Source: G963668345 sp965226215
Lineage (GTDB): Bacteria > Acidobacteriota > Terriglobia > Bryobacterales > UBA6623
Reading direction: 5' to 3'
DNA length: 64,000 nt
Assembly (NCBI GenBank): GCA_965226215.1
Contig: CBDDCH010000002.1
Location: 558,001 to 622,000 of the forward strand
Shown here one piece after another: positions 25,363 to 33,486 of the stretch. How positions within the stretch are numbered: the stretch's first letter is position 1; every line of letters starts with the position of its first letter. The translations under genes and the position numbers were made by a program. Under the pieces are notes generated by a model. That model worked only from the letters and a program-made list of their open reading frames with translations. It was not told where the DNA came from and ran no database searches.

Positions 25363-26523
25363 ATGCATTGCCGTTTTCCGACAACGGCCTGTTGGGTGGG
25401 GTTGCTCATAGCCTCGGCAGGCCTTGGCCAAAACCCCCCGGTTACCGAAGCCTCCGGGATTACTCGCCACGGTGACACGCTGCTGATCGTGGACGACGGG
25501 CACCGAGGGGTCTACTTCCGAGTCCACCTCGAGAGTGATACCGGGCCTATCATCCGCCTTGCCGAGAAGCGGATCGAAACGATTTCTCTTCCCCATGCCG
25601 CCTTAGCCACGGACCTCGAGGCCATTGATGTGCTGGCCGACGGCCGGGTCGTGGTTCTCTCGGAGAGGCTGCGCGCCTTATTCGGCAGCGAAGGAGTCAT
25701 TGCGGAGTATGACGGCCCGATGAGCGAGTTCGGCAAAAAGGGCCTGGAAGGGCTCGCCGTCCAGCCCCAAGCGGATGGATCGTCGAAGATCGCTGTCCTG
25801 TGGGAGGGGGGCTACCCGATATACGAGCAGGTGCCCGAGCAACTGCGCCGCCGCTTGGGACGCCTACCCATGCGGCCCGTCGTTCAAGTGCACAGTCTGC
25901 GGGCCGGTGAACTCGACATTCTCGTTCGTGGCCCGAACTTCACTGAGTTGGACGTGGTTTCTCCACGCGGTCGCGCACCGCGCGCCCAGCGGTTTCGTGC
26001 GCCCGACCTGGTCTGGCACCAAGGCCCGGGGGGGCGCTGGGGATTCATCGTGCTCCTTAGCTCGCACAATTCCCTCGGCAAGCGGGAATACCGACATCAT
26101 TGGCTGCAACGCTTCTCCGAGCGAGGCAGTCGCATTGGTGAGCCGATCGACTTGGATCGAATGATGCCCGAAGACCTCAAGGGCGTGAACTGGGAAGGGC
26201 TAGGCTGGTTCGAGAAAGGGAAGAGCTTGGTGATCGTGCACGAAAGCCACCCCGCGCCGAACGCGGTGGCTTACGTGGTTCAACTACCGCCACAATGGCA
26301 GCCTCTTTCTCCAGCTCCAACCGCGTTCACGCATTGGCTCGAACGCGAAACCAGTTACTACCTTGATGGCCCCGACAAGAAAAGTCCCGCCGACGGATCA
26401 CTGGCCGCCGGAACGAAGGTCACGATGCTGGAAAGGGACGGCAAGTACTGTCTCGTCCGCACCGACGAGAACTTGAGCGTGTACGTGGCGCGAAAGCGCT
26501 TGAAGCCCTACCAGCCGGACTGA
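25363..26523 (+). CDS. Secreted propeller-like protein (phytase/SdiA-regulated-like)
   Basis: A 386-residue protein with an N-terminal export signal (ACWVGLLIASAGLGQ). Repeated strands with ATDLEAIDVLADGRVVVLSE and GKKGLEGLAVQPQ resemble the esterase-like/phytase and SdiA-regulated six-bladed propellers, which sit in the periplasm or outside. A small SH3-like tail follows (GTKVTMLERDGKYCLVRTDE), which may bind cell wall. The catalytic identity is uncertain; the family similarity is from pattern only. It is followed by a family A repeat element. Confidence 0.55.
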   Translation: MHCRFPTTACWVGLLIASAGLGQNPPVTEASGITRHGDTLLIVDDGHRGVYFRVHLESDTGPIIRLAEKRIETISLPHAALATDLEAIDVLADGRVVVLSERLRALFGSEGVIAEYDGPMSEFGKKGLEGLAVQPQADGSSKIAVLWEGGYPIYEQVPEQLRRRLGRLPMRPVVQVHSLRAGELDILVRGPNFTELDVVSPRGRAPRAQRFRAPDLVWHQGPGGRWGFIVLLSSHNSLGKREYRHHWLQRFSERGSRIGEPIDLDRMMPEDLKGVNWEGLGWFEKGKSLVIVHESHPAPNAVAYVVQLPPQWQPLSPAPTAFTHWLERETSYYLDGPDKKSPADGSLAAGTKVTMLERDGKYCLVRTDENLSVYVARKRLKPYQPD

Positions 26524-26546
26524 TCTATCCAATGGGCAACGGGACG

Positions 26547-26724
26547 CTAGCCTGCTTGGTTGCAAAACTCACGATCGATCATAGGGCGACAATCCTGGAC
26601 CGCTCCCTCACGGTCGCGGCTCGGAAGACTCCGCGAAGAAAACACTTCCGGGCCAAACGGACGATCATATGGTCCTTCGGGAAAGGACTTTTCAAATAAC
26701 GCGAACTTTGCAACCAAGCGCTAG
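26547..26724. repeat. Family A inverted-repeat element (copy 2)
   Basis: A 178-bp copy with the best preserved ends: GCTAGCCTGCTTGGTTGCAA on the left and TTGCAACCAAGCGCTAGC on the right. The core GACCGCTCCCTCACGGTC lies at 26599-26616. It lies in the gap between two convergent genes. Confidence 0.9.
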
Positions 26725-26793
26725 CCCGATGTTTCGCCTCGTGTCCCGGAACCCAAGCCAGGCTCTTGCTCCGTAATGTGTTCCCCTGTTGCG

Positions 26794-29055
26794 TCACGGG
26801 GCTGACTCCGCGAGCCGTTTTCGGTAAACCTCCCGCGCGTGATCGTAAGCCCGACGAGCTTCGTCGCGCTCCTGCTCGCGAATTCTGGGCATTTTCTGGC
26901 TCCAGCATTGGTCGACCGCCGCCAGGCACCACTCGGCGCTGCGGCGAGAGGCCCGGATCGGCTTTCCGTCAACCAGCGCGAAAATGGGGTTGGTGTGCGA
27001 GGAAGGCAGAATGCGCACGGCGATCCAACTGCTCTTCGGGATCGCCACGTCAAACTCCAAGTCACGAATCTGTCCGTCGGCGAGAATTTCCTGACTCGCC
27101 ACGGGCTCGCCGTTGACGACCAGCTCCACGGGCACCTTCCGGGTTCCTCGAATGCGGGCGCGTTCCAGATTCCAGTACGGCTTTTCCTCGTAGCGCAAGT
27201 TGTGAAATTTGGGATCGGGAAACAGGTCGAGGTAAGCCGCGGCTTTGACCTCGACGCGTGCCTTGGCCCCGGCGCTCAAGCGCACTTCGCTCTCACCCTC
27301 GCCCACCTCGACCCCGTTCACTTTGAAGTCGATCAGGTGGCTGAGTCCGTCGCTGACATAGGTGCGGCCGTCGCGGACACCGTCGATCCAGCCGCGGTAG
27401 GTCAGCTTGTCGAGCTTCACGTAGCTTCTGCCGAGACCCACCTTATCGTCGTAGATGCAGGGGAAATCCGTTTCGCCGCTGATGCGAGCGCGGAAACCGA
27501 CGTTGAGCGTGTGGTACCAGATGCTTAGCTCCCAAACATAGGGTGTATCGACGGCCGAAATGAAGTCCACGGCATCGTGAGTCACATCCACAATGTATTC
27601 GTTGGCGCCGATGCTATCGAAGCCGGGCATTTCGTAACTGGGAAGCTCTTCGCTTAGCACGTCCAGCCCCCAGCCCGAATGTGAGAAGCCCACGACCCCG
27701 CCCTGCGCCTTGCCCCAGCGAAGAATCGGCAGATCCCAAGAAGGCCATTCCTCGATCCGTGTCGTGCCGGGATAGTCGTCTTCCTCAAGGCCCATGAGCA
27801 CCAGGTGGCCGGCATGACTGGACGGAAAGCCCGAAACCTCCACGTCGTAGTGCAGGAGTCGTTCGGGCTTGGACACGGCATCATCGGCGGCGCTGAAAAA
27901 CTGCTTCTGGTAGTACCACGACGGACCCCAAGTGAGCACCGCTCCGATGTTCAAGCTCTCACCCAAGACTTGCCGGATCATGTCTTTAGGATCGACGCCC
28001 TCGGTCGGGTTCTTGTAATGAGAGCACCCCGCGGCGTGGATGTGATGGTCGCCCGACCACCAGCCGTACTTCGAAGGATCGATCCAACGCTGCAACTGAA
28101 AGGAAAGCTCGCCGGGACCGTTTTCATCGATATTAAGTTCCTTTGTTCGTGTGAAATACTCGGGCCCGGCCGAGTATTCCATCGTGTAGTAGCCGGCCGG
28201 TAGGCGGACTCTCTCACCGTCGGCGCGATAGACCTGCGGCTGAAAGGGAAAGTCGGGCGCCAGGCGCTTCGAGGGATTCGGATATAGCCTGCCGGCGCGA
28301 TCCTTGATGATGAACCCGGCGATCGCCGGGTTTCCACTCTCGTCTTTGACGCGCAAAGTGATGGGGCGCGATGGTTGGATGTTGAACAGCACCAGGATCT
28401 CGTTGCGAAAGCCAATGTCCTGGGACCCCTGGCCGACGTGGAAGGAGATCTTGGCCGAACGCTGTCCTCGATCGTGACTGTAAGCTTCGAGGACCTGATA
28501 CTCGAGGCCCAGCCCGGAAAGCCTCTCGGCCATGGGAGGCCTATTGTAGATCGCAAGGTCGGCCCAGCGCTCCTTGGCCTCCCGCTGGGTCAACTCCATC
28601 TCGGGCTCGGGTTCCGATTCGGATTTGATGGATTTCGGCCCACTGTTCGGACTCTCTACTACCAGCGGCGCGGTGACCCCGGCTTGGTTGAGCACCTTCA
28701 CCAAAAAAAGTCTCGTGCCCTGCTCGACTAGCACCGGCTTGGCCGCCCCTTGTCTGACTTTGACCCGGCTCTGGGGGTTGATGTCGACCACGGCGAGAAC
28801 GAAGGGATCCAAGATCTCCTGCAGCCGCGAGACGGCTCTTTGTTCGTCCTCCATGCCGATCGCCTTGTTTATCTGACGATGGACCTCGGCGGGCAGCGGC
28901 TGCCCGAGAAAGTTAAGGGCGTCTTCGATCTGGCGGATCTGTTGCGCCAAGGGTTGTAGCGGGATTTCGCCCTGCGCCTGGACGCATGTCGCAAGGCAAA
29001 CAAGCGCGGTCAACAACCGGGCTATAGGCACGAACCGAAAGAGTTTGATCAACAT
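26794..29055 (-). CDS. Exported CehA/McbA-family metallohydrolase
   Basis: A 753-residue protein with a signal peptide (ARLLTALVCLATCVQAQG). After an N-terminal helical segment and Ig-like region, the PHP-related CehA/McbA domain begins near residue 340: WWSGDHHIHAAGCSHYKN provides the HxH metal ligands, followed by GAVLTWGPSWYYQKQFF and later GVVGFSHSGWGLD. This superfamily includes carbaryl hydrolase and phosphoesterases; many acidobacterial paralogues have unknown substrates. A C-terminal beta domain follows. It stands alone. Confidence 0.85.
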   Translation of the reverse strand: MLIKLFRFVPIARLLTALVCLATCVQAQGEIPLQPLAQQIRQIEDALNFLGQPLPAEVHRQINKAIGMEDEQRAVSRLQEILDPFVLAVVDINPQSRVKVRQGAAKPVLVEQGTRLFLVKVLNQAGVTAPLVVESPNSGPKSIKSESEPEPEMELTQREAKERWADLAIYNRPPMAERLSGLGLEYQVLEAYSHDRGQRSAKISFHVGQGSQDIGFRNEILVLFNIQPSRPITLRVKDESGNPAIAGFIIKDRAGRLYPNPSKRLAPDFPFQPQVYRADGERVRLPAGYYTMEYSAGPEYFTRTKELNIDENGPGELSFQLQRWIDPSKYGWWSGDHHIHAAGCSHYKNPTEGVDPKDMIRQVLGESLNIGAVLTWGPSWYYQKQFFSAADDAVSKPERLLHYDVEVSGFPSSHAGHLVLMGLEEDDYPGTTRIEEWPSWDLPILRWGKAQGGVVGFSHSGWGLDVLSEELPSYEMPGFDSIGANEYIVDVTHDAVDFISAVDTPYVWELSIWYHTLNVGFRARISGETDFPCIYDDKVGLGRSYVKLDKLTYRGWIDGVRDGRTYVSDGLSHLIDFKVNGVEVGEGESEVRLSAGAKARVEVKAAAYLDLFPDPKFHNLRYEEKPYWNLERARIRGTRKVPVELVVNGEPVASQEILADGQIRDLEFDVAIPKSSWIAVRILPSSHTNPIFALVDGKPIRASRRSAEWCLAAVDQCWSQKMPRIREQERDEARRAYDHAREVYRKRLAESAP

Positions 29056-30067
29056 AACGCGTGTCTCCTGGGCGAACGGGCCGTCCGGGGAAGCGCCTGA
29101 GGACTACGCCCTGGGGTCAAGGCGCTTCTGCTAACGGCACACAAAAGCATACTCCCTCCGCACTGCATTTCACAATCTCTTGGCAGGAGGGGACTGGGAG
29201 CGGTGCGCTATCATGCTCGCCGAAAGGCGAAACGCCGCGGGTTTGGAAACGACCACCAGCTCCGCGCTTAGGTGCTGTGGATCACCCCGCCCAAGGGTGT
29301 CCGGTTGCGAAATTGTAGCCTGCCTAGCCTGTCCCTGATTTTTTCGCGATTTGTCTGTTTCGCCGTGACAGCTCCACCTGGGGCGAGGCTTTCCTGCCGG
29401 ATTTGAGCGGATTTGAGCGGATTTCCCTTAGAAACCCTCCGCCCTAGGCGCACGACCCCTTTTCTATCTCCATTCTAACCCGCGAAGTCAAGCCTTTCGG
29501 GGTTCGAGAGCAAGTATGTTGTTGATTCTGTGGGGTCGGAAGCGGCGTGACGCTGGTGGAGCGAGGCCTGTTTTGGGGGTGGTCAGTAGAGAGGAAGACC
29601 GGCCCGCTGCGCGGCCGGTTGGACCCCACCCCATGCCCCGATCGGTCCTCCGGGGACGACTGATCGCCAGGCCCTTCGGAAAAGTGCGTTTCCCATATGC
29701 AGAACAGACCCGCGAACGCCGGTGAGCAGTCCAGCGGCAACGGCCTTTCGATCCCTGATGGCCCGCAAGCTAGCGGTTCTGCTGCACGTGTTGTGGCAGC
29801 GCGACCGTGTTCGCGTTTCTTGCTCGCCCACACCCTCGCGATTGAGCGAATCGGAGCCGCGAACGCAAGTGAGCGGTCATACTGCCATGGAGCGGCCAAT
29901 CGCCAACCCCCGGAGACAGCGAGCCCGTGGCTGTTTGCGTGGGGGGGGGGAAGGCGGGTAGGCGAAAGGTGATGGAACCTCAGCTTAAAGGTCGAGGGTC
30001 TGGAAACGGCATCAGCCCCGCGCTACGGGCTCGGCTGGAGCCGACGTGCCGTTGCGTCCAATACCTC
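29056..30067. other. Kilobase-long intergenic region with repeats
   Basis: No convincing gene. It contains a tandem GGATTTGAGC duplication near 29400, the dispersed motif GAGCGAATCGGAGCCGCGAA at 29845-29864 (also near 1920 and 3470), a G9 run at 29941-29949 and scattered GC-rich segments. A 151-codon minus-strand frame (29444-29899) is built from these repeats. Confidence 0.55.
29830..29880. repeat. Dispersed 50-bp motif (third copy)
   Basis: ACACCCTCGCG, then GAGCGAATCGGAGCCGCGAA and GTGAGCGGTCA, also found in both duplication tails (1908-1957 and 3458-3507). Its core is the reverse complement of the family A core (GCCGCGACCGTGAGGGAGC type), so the two repeat types are related. Confidence 0.75.
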
Positions 30068-30448
30068 TCAGGCTGCCTGCGCTCTCGCCTTCTCTTCCCG
30101 CGCTTCCAGCAACAGCTTCTCGAACAGAGGCCTTTGCTCCTCGGCCGTGTGGGGTGATGTGTCGTCTTTCGGGGCCTTCTGACGCGGGTACTTCCAACCG
30201 TAGCCCCAGCGCCATTTCTTAAACGGCAGCCAGCCGACACCGCCGATGCGCACGCCGAACCATCGAATCCCTGCGAGGAACCTGTACCGGCTGTGCCGCT
30301 TGATGCAGCGGTAGAACTCACGGTCGACCTTCGCCCGGTCGCGCCAAGGACCTCCCTGCCAGTAGGCCCAGTCGTGTACGATGCAGCATGCCCTCATGTC
30401 GAGGTCCGCGACCAAGCTGCAGCCGTCCGTGCGAAATGGTTTGTCCAT
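30068..30448 (-). CDS. Small phospholipase A2-like protein
   Basis: A 126-residue protein from ATG 30448, which has a very good ribosome binding site (AGGAGGGGAGGTC). The key stretch is TDGCSLVADLDMRACCIVHD followed by WAYWQGG: the CCxxHD motif of phospholipase A2 with the catalytic His-Asp pair and the two neighbouring cysteines. It lacks a signal peptide, has a Trp-rich middle (GWLPFKKWRWGYGWKYP) and a charged helical tail. Similar short proteins occur in bacteria and phages without known activity. Whether it hydrolyses phospholipids is unproven. The open frame to 30661 is upstream sequence. Confidence 0.6.
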   Translation of the reverse strand: MDKPFRTDGCSLVADLDMRACCIVHDWAYWQGGPWRDRAKVDREFYRCIKRHSRYRFLAGIRWFGVRIGGVGWLPFKKWRWGYGWKYPRQKAPKDDTSPHTAEEQRPLFEKLLLEAREEKARAQAA

Positions 30449-30660
30449 CACAAGACCTCCCCTCCTGAGTGGAGCTCGGCCCGAAAAGCGCCAAATCTTG
30501 TGCCCTCCCCGACCGATACCGTACCCCAAAACATGCTGACGCCGCATGCAGCACGAACACAGCCCTCGAAAGGACGTGGATGCTCTTGTTGAACCCCGAC
30601 TAGCCTGCGAAGAGCCGGCGGGTCTGGGAACGGCGTCGGCCCGCGCAGCGCACCAAAGCA

Positions 30661-31875
30661 CTAGTCCTCAAACCGGCGGACCGCAAGTACCGCGTTGAGG
30701 CCTCCGAAGGCGAAAGAGCTCGACAGGGCCGCCTCAATCGGCATCTCCCTACACGTGTTGGGCACGTAGTCGAGATCGCATTCCGGATCCGTCTCAGTGA
30801 AATTCGCGGTAGGGGGGGCAACCTGGTCCCGCATAGCCAATACGGTGGCCACCAGCTCCAGTGCTCCCGAAGCTCCCAAAGCGTGGCCGTGCATCGACTT
30901 GGTGGACGAAACCGCCAGCCGGTCGGTGTGCGCTCCGAAGACGCGGCGGATTGCCCTCGTCTCGGTCACATCGTTGACTTGGGTCCCCGTGCCGTGAGCG
31001 TTGATGTATTGCACTTCCCGCGGGGACAGTTTCGCGTCGCCTAGCGCCATTTCCATGGCCTGGGCCGCGCCGGCTTCGGAAGGTTGGATGAGATGGCCAG
31101 CATCGGCCGACATGCCCGCACCGGCGAGCTCGGCGTAGACATCGGCTCCGCGCTCGCGCGCTGCCTCGACCGGCTCGAGGATCACGATCCCAGCGCCTTC
31201 GCCGAGCACCATGCCCCGTCGATCGCGACTGAAGGGCCGACAAGTGTCGGGCGCCATGACGCGTAACGCTTCCCAAGCCTTCATCGTTCCGAACGTAAAG
31301 CAAGCTTCCGAGCCTCCCGCAATCGCTATCGGCGCCACACCCTGCCTCACGAGCCAAAAAGCTTGTGCAATGGCGTGGTTGGCCGAGGAGCAGGCACTTG
31401 AGACGGTGAATGCCGGGCCGGTTGTCCCGAATTCTATCGTCAAGTGGCTGGTTGCAGCACTTACCATCAGTCGAGGGATCACCGACGGCTGTACGCGGGG
31501 GTTTCCCTTGCCGTAAAGCTCGCGAAAGGCGTCATCGTCGGTGGTCTTGCCACCTGTTCCCGTACCCAGAATCACCGCTGTCTGACGAGCCAGCCCTTCG
31601 GTCAGCTCCAGCCCGGAATCGTCCAGCGCTTCACGAGCAGCCAAGAGCGCAAACTGCGAGAAGCGGTCCATCAGGCTCAGGCGTTTTGCGTCGAAGTGGC
31701 AGCTGGGATCGTAATCCGTCACCTCGGCGCCCACCCGGATGGCAAGGTCCTCGAGCGGCAGGATCGAGAGTGGACGTATGGCGGAGCGCCCGGCGCGTAT
31801 GCTGCCCCAAAATGCCTCGCGGCCCAGGCCCATGGCGGAGACGCAGCCAAGTCCGGTGATGGCGACGCGGTGCAT
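30661..31875 (-). CDS. Beta-ketoacyl-ACP synthase, FabF/NodE-like
   Basis: A 404-residue thiolase-fold condensing enzyme. The Cys-His-His triad is visible: TVSSACSSANHAI (active Cys), INAHGTGT and KSMHGHALGASG. The Cys neighbourhood SACSSA differs from housekeeping FabF (TACATG) and is closer to NodE and type II polyketide KS-alpha enzymes. It overlaps no gene and starts 5 bases after the ACP gene stop, forming an ACP-KS pair. It may make a specialised acyl chain rather than bulk fatty acid; no ketoreductase or dehydratase is adjacent. Confidence 0.88.
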   Translation of the reverse strand: MHRVAITGLGCVSAMGLGREAFWGSIRAGRSAIRPLSILPLEDLAIRVGAEVTDYDPSCHFDAKRLSLMDRFSQFALLAAREALDDSGLELTEGLARQTAVILGTGTGGKTTDDDAFRELYGKGNPRVQPSVIPRLMVSAATSHLTIEFGTTGPAFTVSSACSSANHAIAQAFWLVRQGVAPIAIAGGSEACFTFGTMKAWEALRVMAPDTCRPFSRDRRGMVLGEGAGIVILEPVEAARERGADVYAELAGAGMSADAGHLIQPSEAGAAQAMEMALGDAKLSPREVQYINAHGTGTQVNDVTETRAIRRVFGAHTDRLAVSSTKSMHGHALGASGALELVATVLAMRDQVAPPTANFTETDPECDLDYVPNTCREMPIEAALSSSFAFGGLNAVLAVRRFED

Positions 31876-31880
31876 CCGAT

Positions 31881-32138
31881 CTAGGATTCGGCGGCGGATT
31901 TCTTGAGAGCCAAGAGCTTCTCTACACCTTGGACGGTGTCTCCGACACCCCGGAGCTTCTTGGCCTCGTCGTCGGGAACACTAATGTCGAACTCGCTTTC
32001 GATCGCGAACAACACGTTGATCCCGTCAAACGAATCGATGCCCAGCTCCTCAAAGGTGGAACAGGGAGTAATTTTCTGGGAGTCAATTTGCTGGGTCTCG
32101 GCCAATACACGGATCACTCGCTCTTCGACGTCGCTCAT
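31881..32138 (-). CDS. Acyl carrier protein
   Basis: An 85-residue ACP. The phosphopantetheine attachment serine is in LGIDSFDGINV; housekeeping ACPs have LGADSLD, so this one differs at the recognition loop. Helices are otherwise typical (VEERVIRVLAETQQID ... FAIESEFDISVPDDEAKKL). ATG 32138 fits the family start; an in-frame ATG at 32168 would add ten unlikely residues. It is the first gene of an operon with the downstream ketosynthase, 5 bases apart. Confidence 0.88.
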   Translation of the reverse strand: MSDVEERVIRVLAETQQIDSQKITPCSTFEELGIDSFDGINVLFAIESEFDISVPDDEAKKLRGVGDTVQGVEKLLALKKSAAES

Positions 32139-32519
32139 GGCAACTCGACCCTTGCAGTCTGGTGACATGATACACCAGCAGGGAATTCGGAAACCGCTCT
32201 CGGCTTACCGGAAGTTAGGTGAGGATGGGGCCTGGCACGGAGGCGGATGAGAATGGGGCCGATCACCCGCTCCGATCGGCGATCGTCGGAGCCCACGGTA
32301 AGGGCTGGCCGTGTTGAGACGGAATTGACCTTGAAGCTTCCGGCTGTGCCTGGCGGAAGCCTGGCACAAGGGGTCCTTGGGAGACTTCTTAAAGTTAGAG
32401 AGGCTAACCGCCGAGGTGAGTAATAGGTCCGACCCGGGCCGCTTGCGGGGTGTCACCGGTGGGACTATACTGATCTTGCTGGCTAGTGCCCGGACAAGGG
32501 CTGTCAGAGGTCGTATGCC
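32139..32519. other. Intergenic region between divergent ACP and small HTH gene
   Basis: Nothing coding is seen. It contains an inverted CGATCGGCGATCG-like stretch around 32270 and should hold the promoters of both divergent genes; none is clear enough to mark. Confidence 0.4.
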
Positions 32520-32786
32520 GTGACGAACGACGCCGAATTTCACTCGCCACAGCGCGAGGCAGCCATTTTTTATGGAATGTTCCTGCGAGGTCGCTCGGAG
32601 GACGAGTTGCGGGAAGAAATCGACGTCTCTCCCAAGCTGCTGAACAAGTGGATGCGCGCGCGCGATTTCGACCCCGACTTTCGCCAGAACCTGCGCAGGG
32701 TCTATGTCTATCGAAAGCAGGTATTGGCAATCTTTAACTCCCTCATCACCAGCGAAAAAGCCTCCCGAAGCTGGCAGAAGCAATAG
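32520..32786 (+). CDS. Small putative HTH protein
   Basis: An 88-residue protein from GTG 32520. The middle (FLRGRSEDELREEIDVSPKL followed by LNKWMRAR) reads as a helix-turn-helix of the transposase/terminase small-subunit type. The tail is basic and rich in aromatic residues (YVYRKQVLAIFN). No partner gene is adjacent. It may be a DNA-binding protein or a domesticated fragment of a transposase; I do not recognise a named family. Confidence 0.6.
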   Translation: MTNDAEFHSPQREAAIFYGMFLRGRSEDELREEIDVSPKLLNKWMRARDFDPDFRQNLRRVYVYRKQVLAIFNSLITSEKASRSWQKQ

Positions 32787-33486
32787 TCGCCGTTCCCTTG
32801 CCCTCACAACCCGGGGCAAACATCAGTGGCAAAGGCAATCCTCATAACGCTGAAAAACTGTTTCGTTGTTGGATTACTCGTTAAAGCTAGTGCTTGGTTG
32901 CCTAAATTCAGGATAGGTTATAGGCGGACAATCCCTGGACCGCTCCCTCACGGTCGCGGCTCGGAAGACTCTGCGAACAAACCACTTCCGGGCCACACGG
33001 ACGATCGTATGGTCCTTCGGGAAAGGGCTTTTCAAATAACGCGAACTTTTGCCACCAAGCTTAGGTTCGAAGGTTACCGAGACTCGCTCCAAGATAATGG
33101 GGCCGGACAGGCAGGAACGCCTATCGACCGAGTTTTTCAGCAGCCTCAATCCTCTTTATGAACCTGCGAGCAGAGGAGCCGTGAGGACTGCGGCCATGGG
33201 CCGCCGGCAACTGGCGGGTCAAGGCAACCCCACCCCGTCTCCACAAACATAGTTCGGTGCATCGTTCTATCGGGTAAAACGATAAACACCACGCTGCTCA
33301 GTCGGGGCGACCGCAGGAATCCCACCCTGGACTTTGTGCCAGGCCCGCGAAGATAGCAAGGTTATCCAGAGATATCTATTATTGAGAAGGACGAAGCGTC
33401 TTCAGGGCGTAGCGCCTCCCGTAGGGAATAATCCTCCGGCGGTAGTCGGACCGCATCTTGATGCTGATCCGAATAAGCACCACCCC
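32787..33486. other. Intergenic region with a family A element
   Basis: Apart from the repeat at 32887-33064 no gene is seen. The frame of the following glycosyltransferase is open back to 33334, but that segment lacks membrane or domain features. ATCGTTC/AACGAT pairs near 33265 are weak. Confidence 0.4.
32887..33064. repeat. Family A inverted-repeat element (copy 3)
   Basis: A 178-bp copy: left end CTAGTGCTTGGTTGCC, right end GCCACCAAGCTTAG (one mutated base in the right end). The core GACCGCTCCCTCACGGTC begins at 32938. It is nearly identical to copy 1 throughout. Confidence 0.9.

Noticed and set aside
29401..29425. Short tandem repeat GGATTTGAGC
   Set aside because: Only two units; too little to support a functional or variable-number repeat.
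29444..29899. 151-codon minus-strand frame in a gene-free region
   Set aside because: Composed of dispersed repeat motifs (SLAFAAPIRS-type peptide also arises from repeats at 1.9 and 3.4 kb); no start signal.
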